From: Planctomycetes bacterium UBA1146 | Lineage (GTDB): Bacteria; Planctomycetota; UBA8108; UBA1146 | Length of the DNA: 41,537 nucleotides | NCBI GenBank assembly: GCA_002311345.1 | Contig: DCAA01000019.1 | Location: forward strand, 1-41,537 | Direction of reading: 5' to 3' | Shown here: piece by piece, positions 24,702 through 33,120 of the stretch | Layout: the number at the start of each line of letters is the position of its first letter | How positions within the stretch are numbered: the stretch's first letter is position 1 | Notes under the pieces: model-generated | Told to the model about the DNA's origin: nothing | The model's database searches: none | The model's input: only the letters and a program-made list of their open reading frames with translations | Program-made: the position numbers and the translations under genes

Positions 24702-25541
24702 ATGCAGATGACCAAGACCAATAAAAAAAAGAAAAAAAAGAAGAAACGTGATCGCCAGGCATTTTTGGCGAACAAGCACGACATGTACCAAAAAAGTGTA
24801 CAGGAACCAGAAGCAGATACTCGTTTCTTCGTTGAAGTGTTCAAGAAGGAGTTTGGGTGTGAGCCGAAAATCTTACGAGAGGACTTCTGTGGTACAGGTT
24901 ATCTATCTGCGACCTGGGTCAGGGAAAAGAAAGGTCGTCGGGCGATCGGTTACGATCTCGATCCAGAACCCGTCGAATGGGGCGAGGAGAATAACCTCTC
25001 CAAACTCACCGATGAGCAGCGCTCACGGGTTGATCTCCGACTCTCTAACGTACTCGATGCCAGTGAGGAAAAAGCTGACGTTATCTGTGCGTTGAACTTT
25101 TCGTGGTGGACCTTCAAGAAGAGACTCGAACTATTGGAGTACTTCCGAATCGCCAGATCTCATCTTGCCGAGGAAGGTCTCTTCATTCTCGATATGTACG
25201 GCGGCAGTGAGGCATACGAGGAACTTGAAGAAGAAGATGAGAAGGAGGGATACAGTTACCTGTGGGATCAGGACAAGGTCTGCGCGATCACCGATGAGGT
25301 GATCTGCCATATCTCCTTCCTGTTCCCCGATGGTTCCAAGATGAAGAATGTCTTCACATATGATTGGCGCCGCTACGGAATGCGAGAGACCCAGGAGATC
25401 CTCGTAGATGCAGGTTTTTCTCGGGTCGATGTCTACTGGGAGGGGGTCGACGAGGACGGAGAAGGTGACGGCGAGTTCGTCCTGACGACCGAGGCGGAGA
25501 ACACCGAGTCGTGGATCGCATATCTGGTTGCGGTTCCCTAG
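24702..25541 (+). CDS. Class I SAM-dependent methyltransferase with poly-Lys N-terminus
   Basis: The 279-residue product begins with a strongly basic leader (MQMTKTNKKKKKKKKRDRQ). The core is a Rossmann-type methyltransferase: ILREDFCGTGYLSATWV is motif I with the glycine loop, and RAIGYDLDPEPVEWG ends strand 2 with the acidic ribose-binding Asp. VDLRLSNVLDASEEKADVI and LNFSWWTFKKRLELLEYF cover motifs III-IV. A beta-rich C-terminus follows (IAYLVAVP at the end). The methyl acceptor is unknown; the basic leader could bind RNA or acidic surfaces. The leader codons contain two A8 tracts separated by G. A second ATG two codons downstream is also possible, and the ribosome site is weak. The 3' end overlaps the convergent comF gene by 4 nt. 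Confidence 0.85.
   Translation: MQMTKTNKKKKKKKKRDRQAFLANKHDMYQKSVQEPEADTRFFVEVFKKEFGCEPKILREDFCGTGYLSATWVREKKGRRAIGYDLDPEPVEWGEENNLSKLTDEQRSRVDLRLSNVLDASEEKADVICALNFSWWTFKKRLELLEYFRIARSHLAEEGLFILDMYGGSEAYEELEEEDEKEGYSYLWDQDKVCAITDEVICHISFLFPDGSKMKNVFTYDWRRYGMRETQEILVDAGFSRVDVYWEGVDEDGEGDGEFVLTTEAENTESWIAYLVAVP
24725..24740 (+). other. Tandem A_AAA_AAG slippery heptamers in the methyltransferase leader
   Basis: Codons AAA AAA AAG occur twice in a row in the reading frame, placing A_AAA_AAG heptamers at 24725-24731 and 24734-24740. A -1 slip at the second one would read GAA GAA ACG and then stop at TGA. Two A8 runs also favour transcriptional slippage. I did not find an obvious stimulatory hairpin. 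Confidence 0.5.
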
Positions 25542-26263
25542 TTTGCCCCTGACTGGGGGGCGCGGCTGACACTGGCGACGACCCAAAGTTTGACGTCAAA
25601 TCCCGCTCTTATCAGTGTCTTCGTGGCGGCACGCAGCGTGGCTCCCGTGGTATGAACATCATCGACCAGGATCACGGGTGTTGGATTAGCGGTTTCTTTA
25701 GCTGGCGCAGAACCGCGCACGAAGAAGGCACTTTCGCTCAATAGCCTTCTGTCTGTGGCAGGAAGTGAGACCTGGGGAATCGATCCGCGGCGACTCAATC
25801 GGCGCTGGTAACTGAGTCCTAGTAATCGGGCCAGGGGAAGCGCTATTCGCTCGGACAGAGCAACTCCTTTACCGACAAGTCGCCATATCGATCTCGGGAT
25901 GGCCACAACGATCGGCTTGCGAGCCAACATCTTGACTATTTTCGTCTGGACGATTGTCCTGGACAGTTCCATCGCCAGTAACTTCCCGAGATCATCTCTG
26001 TGGCCGATTTTGGCACAGAGGATCAGTTTGCGCAGTGTTCCTTCATGACTGGAAATGTGGACCATCGGTTTCATCGGAGCCCGGATGGTACAGGCTGGAC
26101 AGCGCTCTGCAGCAGATCCCGGCATGTGCAAGCATCGAGGACAGATGGACGATCGTTGTGGTAGGTCTCTGTTGCAGCAAGCGCACAGAACTGCTCCAAA
26201 AAGAGGGGGTGCAAGGCACAGGCGACAGGTTCTGGGAACCAGCAGTTCACCGAGTGCTTGCAG
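25538..26263 (-). CDS. comF: ComF family phosphoribosyltransferase-like protein
   Basis: The conserved part begins ILQALGELLVPRTCRLC, which matches the usual N-terminus of ComF, then shows the Cys-rich zinc-binding region: CRLC, CACC, CPRC and CPAC (about residues 13-58). The C-terminal phosphoribosyltransferase domain ends with the PRPP-binding loop VILVDDVHTTGATLRAATK. ComF proteins are needed for DNA uptake in competent bacteria, and family members are widespread. There is no in-frame ATG, GTG or TTG between the conserved start and the oppositely oriented tRNA-Met. I placed the start at CTG 26263 as a best guess; a start inside the tRNA is unlikely. The total of about 241 residues fits the family. 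It overlaps the convergent methyltransferase gene by 4 nt. Confidence 0.8.
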   Translation of the reverse strand: MQALGELLVPRTCRLCLAPPLFGAVLCACCNRDLPQRSSICPRCLHMPGSAAERCPACTIRAPMKPMVHISSHEGTLRKLILCAKIGHRDDLGKLLAMELSRTIVQTKIVKMLARKPIVVAIPRSIWRLVGKGVALSERIALPLARLLGLSYQRRLSRRGSIPQVSLPATDRRLLSESAFFVRGSAPAKETANPTPVILVDDVHTTGATLRAATKTLIRAGFDVKLWVVASVSRAPQSGAN

Positions 26264-26353
26264 GATCGAGAGTGGTCGAGGGACGACCGCAAATCCGCCT
26301 TCGGACGGTCGATCTGGACAGCCAGGGAGAGTCGCGCTATCGTCTGCCGCTGT

Positions 26354-26429
26354 GCCGGTGTAGCTCAGTTGGTAGAGCAAAGGAATCATAATCCTTGGGT
26401 CCGGGGTTCGAATCCCTGCGCCGGTACCA
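26354..26429 (+). tRNA. tRNA-Met (anticodon CAT), probably elongator
   Basis: This is a 76-nt cloverleaf. The acceptor GCCGGTG pairs with CGCCGGT (two G-T wobbles). The D arm is GCTCAGTTGGTAGAGC. The anticodon stem AAGGA/TCCTT carries loop ATCATAA, anticodon CAT. The T arm CGGGGTTCGAATCCCTG, discriminator A and encoded CCA follow. The AAAGGAATCATAATCCTT arm matches typical elongator tRNA-Met. A lysidine-modified tRNA-Ile(CAT) cannot be excluded. Confidence 0.93.
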
Positions 26430-26443
26430 TTTTGATGGCTGGC

Positions 26444-26475
26444 CTCCCGATCGACCTCGTCGATCGGGAGTTTTT
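26444..26475 (+). terminator. Strong rho-independent terminator after tRNA-Met
   Basis: CTCCCGATCGAC (26444-26455) and GTCGATCGGGAG (26459-26470) form a perfect 12-bp stem with a CTC loop, followed directly by TTTTT. It ends the tRNA transcript 15 nt after the CCA. Confidence 0.92.
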
Positions 26476-26575
26476 CGTAGTTGCTCTGACTCATTTGCTG
26501 TCTGATCCTTCCGGTACCGGGATTCCCCGAAGGTGGCTGGTTGAAGAAGCCCGGGAGTGTGCAAATTTCTGACCG

Positions 26576-26959
26576 TTGCATTCGGGGTGTGGGGAAAGGG
26601 GACCAGTTATCGTTTCCGATGATTTCGTTCCGATCGATCCTGGTCGACCGGTCGTCGATGCCGAACTGGTCAAGAAGACGGCGCGTCTGGCTCGCCTTGA
26701 ACTCATCGATGAAGAGGTCCCGGCACTGGTTCATCACATGGAACGAATTCTGGACCTGGTCGAAACCCTTCGATCGGTGCAGATCCCCGATGATCTCGAG
26801 ACACAGGGAGAGGCGCGCACCGAGACCGTTTCGCGATTGCGAAGCGACGAGTCTGCAGCCGATGGTCAACCAGGAGGACCCCGTGATGCTGAATCCATCG
26901 GCAAGAATGCACCCGACTGGCGAGACGGTACCTTTGTCACTCCGAGAGTTCTTGGGTAG
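26576..26959 (+). CDS. gatC: Aspartyl/glutamyl-tRNA amidotransferase subunit C
   Basis: The family core is clear: LVKKTARLARLELIDEEV, HHMERILDLVETL and, at the C-terminus, the GatC-type extended tail ending DWRDGTFVTPRVLG that contacts GatA. GatC stabilises the GatA-GatB complex, which converts Glu-tRNA(Gln) and/or Asp-tRNA(Asn). There is no in-frame ATG near the N-terminus. TTG at 26576 is the nominal start but has no ribosome site. AAAGGGG lies 7 nt before an ATC at 26609, so a rare ATC start is a real alternative. The gene is 11 nt upstream of gatA. Confidence 0.88.
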   Translation: MHSGCGERGPVIVSDDFVPIDPGRPVVDAELVKKTARLARLELIDEEVPALVHHMERILDLVETLRSVQIPDDLETQGEARTETVSRLRSDESAADGQPGGPRDAESIGKNAPDWRDGTFVTPRVLG

Positions 26960-26970
26960 GAGGATTCGAG

Positions 26971-28434
26971 ATGAGTTCTCCTCAACAGTTTCCTCCCCGC
27001 GAAGCCACCGTACAGGAGGCGCTGCAGTGGATCTCCGAAGGTCGATGCAGTAGTCATGATCTGGTGTCTCGCTACCTCGATTTCCTCGAGACCGAGGGAA
27101 AAGAACTCGGAGCGATCGTCGAGACCTTCGAGGCGGAAGCACTCGCTGCTGCGAAACTCAGTGACAAGCGACGTGAACAAGGTGAGTTGCTCGGACCACT
27201 CGATGGAATCCCCTTCACGGCAAAGATGAACATCACCACTGCGGTCGGGACCACCGATGCATCGAGTGCGATGCTGGTTGGATTCGAGGCCGGAGAAGAT
27301 GCCACGGTGGTTCGACGATTGCTCGGTGGTGGCGCCGTGCTGGTCGGTAAGACCAGTTGCGACGAGTTCGCCATGGGCGCCACCAATGAAACATCCTGTC
27401 ACGGGGTGGTGGCCAATCCGTGGGATCGTTCCAGGGTTCCGGGTGGCTCCAGTGGTGGAGCGGCAGCGCTGGCCGGCAGCCACGGCTGGGCGTTTCACCT
27501 CGGAAGTGATACCGGGGGTTCCATCCGGCTCCCAGCAGCCTTTTGTAGCGCTACCGGTCTCAAGCCGACCTGGGGACGAGTTTCGCGCAGTGGACTCATC
27601 GCCTTCGGTTCGAGTCTCGATCAGATCGGACCCATCGCCCGAGACGCAAGCGACTGTGCGCTGGTTCTCGATTGCATCGAGGGTGCCGATCCTCTCGATT
27701 CCACTTCTCTTCACCAACTCGATGAGTCACGAGATCCGATCGAGAAGGTGGCGCTCGTTTCCGAGGGATTTGGCTCCGGAATCGATGATTCCATCCGCGA
27801 GGCGGTGCGAGCAGCGGCCCAGGAGATGGAGCAGCATGGTGTCGAGGTCACGGAAGTATCGCTTCCGCAACTTCATGCCGCCAATGCATGCTATCAGGTG
27901 ATCGCGACCGCCGAGGCATCTTCCAATCTGGCCCGATACGATGGGATTCATGTCGGAAGCCGTGTTGCGGCAGATGATCTCCAGTTGCTCTATGAGAAGA
28001 GCCGCCGCGCTGGCTTCGGCGTTGAGGTACGTCGTCGGATTTTGCTCGGTACTTTTGTTCTTTCTGCCGGATATCGAGATTCCTATTACTCGAGGGCGCA
28101 GGCGGTGCGCGATCTCATCCGAGAAGGAGTCGATCACGCTCTCGAGCAAGTGGATGCACTGCTGCTACCCGTGTCTCCCTTTGCGCCATTTCCGATCGGT
28201 GAACGAATCGACGACCCCATCGCTCTTTACGCTTGCGATATTCTCACCGTGACGGCGAATCTGGCAGGGGTGCCGGCTCTGGCGCTTCCCTGTGGCTTTG
28301 ATGAGGCGGGCCTTCCGATCGGCATGCAACTGATGGGCGCCCGTGGCAGTGATCATCGATTGCTCCAGTTCGGTCAACAGTGGCAACAATGGACTGCTCA
28401 TCATCGTGAATTGCCGGTGGGGGGGGCGTCATGA
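26971..28434 (+). CDS. gatA: Aspartyl/glutamyl-tRNA amidotransferase subunit A
   Basis: AGGAGG precedes the ATG. The 487-residue product has the amidase-signature triad: Lys 85 in GIPFTAKMN, cis-Ser 160 in VPGGSSGGAAA and nucleophile Ser 184 in GSDTGGSIRLPA, with the same spacing as in known GatA enzymes. It liberates ammonia from glutamine for transamidation. The Lys motif reads KMN where KDN is usual, and CSATGLKPTWGRVSRSGL is as expected. It overlaps gatB by ATGA and sits after gatC in one operon. Confidence 0.97.
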   Translation: MSSPQQFPPREATVQEALQWISEGRCSSHDLVSRYLDFLETEGKELGAIVETFEAEALAAAKLSDKRREQGELLGPLDGIPFTAKMNITTAVGTTDASSAMLVGFEAGEDATVVRRLLGGGAVLVGKTSCDEFAMGATNETSCHGVVANPWDRSRVPGGSSGGAAALAGSHGWAFHLGSDTGGSIRLPAAFCSATGLKPTWGRVSRSGLIAFGSSLDQIGPIARDASDCALVLDCIEGADPLDSTSLHQLDESRDPIEKVALVSEGFGSGIDDSIREAVRAAAQEMEQHGVEVTEVSLPQLHAANACYQVIATAEASSNLARYDGIHVGSRVAADDLQLLYEKSRRAGFGVEVRRRILLGTFVLSAGYRDSYYSRAQAVRDLIREGVDHALEQVDALLLPVSPFAPFPIGERIDDPIALYACDILTVTANLAGVPALALPCGFDEAGLPIGMQLMGARGSDHRLLQFGQQWQQWTAHHRELPVGGAS

Positions 28435-29861
28435 GCTGGCAGACGGTAGTCGGACTCGAAATTCATGCGCAGATGGCGACCCGTAGCAAGATGTTCTGTA
28501 GTTGTCGTCGCGAGACCGGTCTCGATCCGAACCACAACATCTGCCCGGTTTGCACCGGTTGGCCCGGTGCCCTGCCGGTGATCAACGAGGCGGCCGTCAG
28601 ATGTGCCATCCGCGCTGCCATCTGCCTCGATTGCACGATCCAGCGAGAGAGCCGTTTTGATCGCAAGAATTACTTCTATCCCGATCTGCCCAAGGGCTAC
28701 CAGATCAGTCAGTTCTACCGGCCCTATGCGCTGGGAGGAGCGATCTCCTTCGAGCGCGAGGATGCGACTGCCGATCGTTTACCGCTGGTGCGGATCCACA
28801 TGGAGGAGGATGCCGGCAAATCGATCCACGCTTCCGATGGTACCAGTCGCATCGATCTCAACAGATGTAGCAGCCCTCTGCTCGAGATCGTTACCGAACC
28901 CCTCGGGATGAGTGGCATCGAGGCGGCTTCCTGTGTTCGATCCCTGCGACATCTATTGCGCTGGGTTGGAGTCTCCGATGGAGACATGGAGAAGGGCAAC
29001 CTGCGATGTGATGTAAACGTCTCGGTTCGTCCCGATGCCTCCGCAGAACTTGGAACGCGCACTGAGTTGAAGAATCTCAATTCCTTCGTATCGATTCAGA
29101 GATCGGTGGAAGTGGAATCGAAGCGCCAGATAGAAGTCCTGGAAAAAGGCGGAACGATCCGCCAGGAGACACGGTTGTGGGATCAGGATCTGGAAGTGAC
29201 CGAGGAGATGCGCTCCAAGGAGGATTCTCCCGACTATCGCTACTTCCCGGAACCGGACCTTCCCGTGATTGTCATCGAACAGCAAGACATCGATCGAGAA
29301 AGGCAATCATTGCCCGAGTTACCTGCCGAACGATATCGGGAACTCGTCGATGATCTCGGTCTCGATCCAAAAGAAGCCTTACCAATCCTTGCCCGCCGTG
29401 AGAACTGCGAGTTCTTCGCTGCTTTGCTGGAGGCGGGCCTGTCTGCAACTTCCGCCTCGAACTGGTTTCGGGGTGAGGTACTCAGGCATCTCAATGATCG
29501 ATCTGAGCGCATCGATCAGTACCCGCTTGCCGCCGAAGCCATCGCCGTGGTGGTCAAGGCGGTCGAAGAGGACCGGATCAGTGTTGGTAAGGGTCGCGAG
29601 ATCCTCCAGCAGGCTCTCGACGAGCAAAGAGATCCCAACGAGATACTGTCCGAGTCCGGAGAGCAGATCAGTGACGAATCGGCGCTGGTAGGGTGGATCA
29701 CCACGGTGCTGTCAGAAAACCCCGAGGCAGTGAACAAGATCAAATCGGGCGATTCAAAGCCGATGGGGTTCCTCATGGGTCAGGTGATGAAGGCCAGTAG
29801 TGGTCAGGCCCATCCCAGGTTGGCGCAGGATTTACTGCAGAAGATGATCGAGCAGGACTGA
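28431..29861 (+). CDS. gatB: Aspartyl/glutamyl-tRNA amidotransferase subunit B
   Basis: The 476-residue product has the GatB N-terminal signature VVGLEIHAQMATRSKMFC, the zinc-type Cys set CSC...CPVC (about 23-41) in the CPVCTGWPGALPVIN region, and the YFYPDLPKGYQISQF motif. RIHMEEDAGKSIH and RCDVNVSVRP further support the kinase-like domain. The C-terminal tRNA-binding YqeY-like tail ends QVMKASSGQAHPRLAQDLLQ. GatB activates Glu/Asp on tRNA with ATP. The presence of GatCAB implies indirect Gln-tRNA or Asn-tRNA synthesis in this cell. Confidence 0.97.
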   Translation: MSWQTVVGLEIHAQMATRSKMFCSCRRETGLDPNHNICPVCTGWPGALPVINEAAVRCAIRAAICLDCTIQRESRFDRKNYFYPDLPKGYQISQFYRPYALGGAISFEREDATADRLPLVRIHMEEDAGKSIHASDGTSRIDLNRCSSPLLEIVTEPLGMSGIEAASCVRSLRHLLRWVGVSDGDMEKGNLRCDVNVSVRPDASAELGTRTELKNLNSFVSIQRSVEVESKRQIEVLEKGGTIRQETRLWDQDLEVTEEMRSKEDSPDYRYFPEPDLPVIVIEQQDIDRERQSLPELPAERYRELVDDLGLDPKEALPILARRENCEFFAALLEAGLSATSASNWFRGEVLRHLNDRSERIDQYPLAAEAIAVVVKAVEEDRISVGKGREILQQALDEQRDPNEILSESGEQISDESALVGWITTVLSENPEAVNKIKSGDSKPMGFLMGQVMKASSGQAHPRLAQDLLQKMIEQD

Positions 29862-29890
29862 ACTCGCTGTTGGTCGTCGCCGGAACTCCA

Positions 29891-32017
29891 TCAGGGAGCC
29901 GGTAGCCACACCGTTTCGGGTCCCTCTGTCGTGATGACGAATTCTGCCTGGCGGCCATCGCGCTCGAGAATCACCTTTTTTGATTGATAGGGTTCCACAT
30001 CGATCCAGACTGGCAGCGCTACTTTCTGGCCCGACTCACCGATGAGATTTGCCGGTAATTTTGTAGCGATCCTGACCGGGATCATCAGTCCCACCGAGGC
30101 ATCGTTGGCGGGGTGTTGTTGTATCAATTCGAGGGCCAAGCGGCGCACTTCCGAGAGATCTCCTCGTTTCCTCGCCGCATCCACCATCTCGCGCATTTGC
30201 ATCGCTTGCTGATCCTCGAACTGCCACTTCCGTGATAATTTTCTTGCCTCGTTGCCAGCACCGTATCTTGTTGCTTCTTGTATGTGGCGGTTCATTTCAT
30301 CGAGGTTGCCGAGGATCCGCGCATTGCGTGCCTTCTGCAATGCTTCGGTTGCTACTGTCGAATAGGTTCGCTGTTGATCGAGGCTACGCTCTTCGACCAG
30401 CGCTGCAGCATTTTCCAGTCCCACTTTCCAGGGTCCTGGTGGAAGCCAGCGTAGCCATGGAGAGGCTTTTTTCTTCCACATATCCGGGGCCATGCTGTCG
30501 GCGTTCGCGATCACCTCTTGAATCGCAAATTCGGTTTTTGCAACCACCATGATGAGGATCACGAAGGGCAGTAACAGCACCAGTTGACGTGCTCTCCGGA
30601 AGGTCCGGGTTCGGCGAGTCGAGTTGAAAGTATTCGGATCTCTCTTGCGACGCAATTTCCGCACGCTTTCGGCCAGTTGTCTGGCCTGGTGCAATCTACC
30701 CTCGGTAGCGTGTTTGGCGGCGAGTCTCTCGAGAGCCCTTTCGGAGGCTTCCTCTTCACCATGATCGAGCAGAAAGTCGATCCGTGCTCGTTGCATCTCT
30801 TCATTCTCAGGATGCAGAGCCTCGAGGCTGTCGATCAAACGGATGGCCCTCTTCTCTTTGCAACTGCGGTACAGCAGAGAGGCGATGCGGACACCCTCAC
30901 GAATCTGCATCGTCTGGGTCTCGTGAGAAGCGATCAATCTCAATCTCAACTGGTCGTCATCAGAGGCCTCGATGGCTCTTCTCAGGTATCGCCGTCCTTC
31001 TTCCGGGTGGCTTCCCTTGAGCAATTCTTCACCACGGTCCACCAGCACCTTGAGCAATACTTTTCTGGCATCGTCTCTTTGAGGTTGTGCGGTGATGATA
31101 TTTTCCAGCAATCCGATGGCGGTTTCAGAATCTCTCGCACAGATGTGGGCATCGACGATTCGAAGTTGTGTGGCACATACTCCTTCGGAATCTCCACTGC
31201 TGATGTGTAGTTGGAGCATCTTGTCGAGGATCATGATGGGATCGGCAGCCATTGGGATTGCCAGTTCGAGTTGATCCAGAATCTGCTTTCGTTGTTCGTC
31301 ATCGATACCGTGTGTGTGTAGTCCCTCGAGTTCCGGAAAGTTCGTCTTGTAGACCCAGCCGTTCTGGGCGCCCATTGCAAGTTGGTGCCGGGTTACAGAT
31401 GGTGAAAATGGGGAGTCGCTTTCGATCTCTTCGACAACACGGAATCCATCGATCAGCATGGCGATTCGAGAAAATGCCCACGACTCGTTCTCGTCCCTGG
31501 CGGCGACTCCACCGGGGGAGAGGACCAGTAACTCGCCAGCGGCCGGCAGTGTCTTGTCGCCTTGCTGTCCCTCGAGCAGTTTCTGAGCGAGGAGTTTCTG
31601 GAATTCTGCTACCGCGATACCAGGACGACTGTTTGTCGGTGATGGGTCCTGCGGTTCGAACAGAAAGGATTCTCCCGCCAGTAAAAAGGTCTCGACCAGT
31701 ACTTCGACTCGATGATCTTTCAGGATCTGGATTCTTGTTTCTTCCTCGAGAGGGGTTTCTTGTGCCAGCAAATGATCGAGATTGCGAGTCTCCGAATGCC
31801 AGAGAGCAAGAAGTGAGTCGAGCTGGCTAGCATCGAGTTGCGTGCACTGACTCGTGGCCGCAGGGAACCAGCGCAGGGAACTTTCATCTTCGAGATGGAA
31901 TTCTTCGCCGTCGAAACGGATTTCTCTAGCATCGGTTCCACGACCAAGAAAAAAGACCCCCGCAGTTTTTCGAGAAATCTTCTCGTTGATCAAGCCTCTC
32001 AGTTCAGAACTCACCAT
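29891..32017 (-). CDS. TPR-containing, single-TM envelope protein (DUF4388-like N-terminus, tentative)
   Basis: This 708-residue protein starts at ATG 32017 or the adjacent GTG 32014, which better fits GGAGG 5 nt upstream. The first 220 residues resemble DUF4388/PATAN-type regions (VSSELRGLINEKISRKTAGV; EIRFDGEEFHLEDESSLRWF), but this match is weak. Residues of about 280-465 are helical TPR-like repeats (RKVLLKVLVDRGEELLKGSH; RRYLRRAIEASDDDQLRLRL). One TM helix at about 476-492 (LVLLLPFVILIMVVAKT) separates them from an extracytoplasmic region with further TPR-like helices and a PEGA-like C-terminal sandwich (VEPYQSKKVILERDGRQAEF). Its start overlaps the HEAT-like protein's stop (TGATG), so the two are translationally coupled. 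Confidence 0.78.
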   Translation of the reverse strand: MVSSELRGLINEKISRKTAGVFFLGRGTDAREIRFDGEEFHLEDESSLRWFPAATSQCTQLDASQLDSLLALWHSETRNLDHLLAQETPLEEETRIQILKDHRVEVLVETFLLAGESFLFEPQDPSPTNSRPGIAVAEFQKLLAQKLLEGQQGDKTLPAAGELLVLSPGGVAARDENESWAFSRIAMLIDGFRVVEEIESDSPFSPSVTRHQLAMGAQNGWVYKTNFPELEGLHTHGIDDEQRKQILDQLELAIPMAADPIMILDKMLQLHISSGDSEGVCATQLRIVDAHICARDSETAIGLLENIITAQPQRDDARKVLLKVLVDRGEELLKGSHPEEGRRYLRRAIEASDDDQLRLRLIASHETQTMQIREGVRIASLLYRSCKEKRAIRLIDSLEALHPENEEMQRARIDFLLDHGEEEASERALERLAAKHATEGRLHQARQLAESVRKLRRKRDPNTFNSTRRTRTFRRARQLVLLLPFVILIMVVAKTEFAIQEVIANADSMAPDMWKKKASPWLRWLPPGPWKVGLENAAALVEERSLDQQRTYSTVATEALQKARNARILGNLDEMNRHIQEATRYGAGNEARKLSRKWQFEDQQAMQMREMVDAARKRGDLSEVRRLALELIQQHPANDASVGLMIPVRIATKLPANLIGESGQKVALPVWIDVEPYQSKKVILERDGRQAEFVITTEGPETVWLPAP

Positions 32018-33120
32018 CACCTCCGCCGTTTCGTTTGCAGGATTTTCCAGGGGTGTTTCTTCAAGGCAATCGCCAGCGGAAGTAGGGGATCGGAGGGCTG
32101 CATCGATTCGATGGTTTCGATCAGCAACTGCCAGGATCCCGCAGTGCTGTTGCGGGCGAGACCTCGCAATGCGCAAGCACGGGTCTCGTCGTTGGTGGAG
32201 TAGAGAAGCGCCGAGAAGGTACTTTCCAGGTGATTCCCTGCTGTTGCTCCGAGAGATTCAATACAAACACTCCTGAGCGATGGCTCGATCGAGGTGATTC
32301 CCTGGAGCAACCAGGGACTGGCTTCTGAGATTGATAGTTGCCGGTAAGCGATCGCCAGTCGCTTTTTGCCTTCGAGATCGGCACCGGGCCAGGCACTGAC
32401 GAGTCGGGCCTTCTGCCTGAGGGTTCCCCGATCCTTGATGTAGTCACTGGCGAGCATCGATACGGCAGCATCTGTCGAGAAGGGGATCAGGTCCGCCAGA
32501 CCGGAACCATCGAAGTTCCAGCCGCACTGCAGGTACGTCTCGAGCCAGGATCTCTGTACCGAAGGATCCGATTCGTAACCAAATGCCGAGGATAATTCAG
32601 TAAACTGTTCGTTGTCTGGTTCCCTATTCGATGTCCTCCACCATCCGATGGCAATTCTCCGGATCACCGCGTCTTGTGCATGAATCATTTCCAGCACTAT
32701 TGCAGAATCGACTTCCTGGTCCTTGAGAAGCAACAGATCGGCAGCGCCCTGGGGGCTCGAGACCCGAAGAAGACCGCCGGGCAAGACCGTGGCATCTGCA
32801 GCGGGGAACTCTCCGCCAACTGCATTTGCCACGAGCCATGCCCCGCGCGTTCCGATGGAGGCACCGATTCCCTCGACGCCCGCACCTTCCGGCTCTCTCA
32901 ACCACCACGAGACAGGAACTGAGTCGAGACTTGCTTCCTGCTCGGTGGTGATCTGGTAGAGACGGTCCCTCTCTCCTTCGATCACCTGGATCACGGTTCC
33001 ATGAATGAGGTGATCGGCATGATCGAACAGTAACCAGGGATCATCATTGCCCTGGATGAATCCTCCGCCGAGGAGGATGCAGATGATGGTGATACTTGAA
33101 ATGAGTTCACGTTTTGACAT
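32017..33120 (-). CDS. Secreted HEAT-repeat-like protein
   Basis: The 367-residue product has a signal peptide (MSKRELISSITIICILLGGG). The N-terminal 130 residues are beta-rich (HLIHGTVIQVIEGERDRLY; GAWLVANAVGGEFPAADATV). The rest is a run of helical pairs typical of HEAT or armadillo-like repeats (LVSAWPGADLEGKKRLAIAY; GITSIEPSLRSVCIESLGAT; ALLYSTNDETRACALRGLAR). No named family is recognised. It overlaps the TPR/TM gene by TGATG and starts right after the metalloprotease gene, so the three probably form one minus-strand operon. Confidence 0.75.
   Translation of the reverse strand: MSKRELISSITIICILLGGGFIQGNDDPWLLFDHADHLIHGTVIQVIEGERDRLYQITTEQEASLDSVPVSWWLREPEGAGVEGIGASIGTRGAWLVANAVGGEFPAADATVLPGGLLRVSSPQGAADLLLLKDQEVDSAIVLEMIHAQDAVIRRIAIGWWRTSNREPDNEQFTELSSAFGYESDPSVQRSWLETYLQCGWNFDGSGLADLIPFSTDAAVSMLASDYIKDRGTLRQKARLVSAWPGADLEGKKRLAIAYRQLSISEASPWLLQGITSIEPSLRSVCIESLGATAGNHLESTFSALLYSTNDETRACALRGLARNSTAGSWQLLIETIESMQPSDPLLPLAIALKKHPWKILQTKRRR

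Noticed and set aside
24362..24844. Minus-strand open frame with a poly-Phe run
   Set aside because: The poly-Phe is the antisense of the methyltransferase poly-Lys codons; the part in the intergenic region shows no domain.
26264..27142. N-terminal extension of the comF open frame through the tRNA-Met and gatC/gatA region
   Set aside because: It includes an antisense-tRNA peptide (GAGIRTPDPRIMIPLLYQLS), a well-known artefact, and the rest is antisense to gatC and gatA; ComF length is normal without it.
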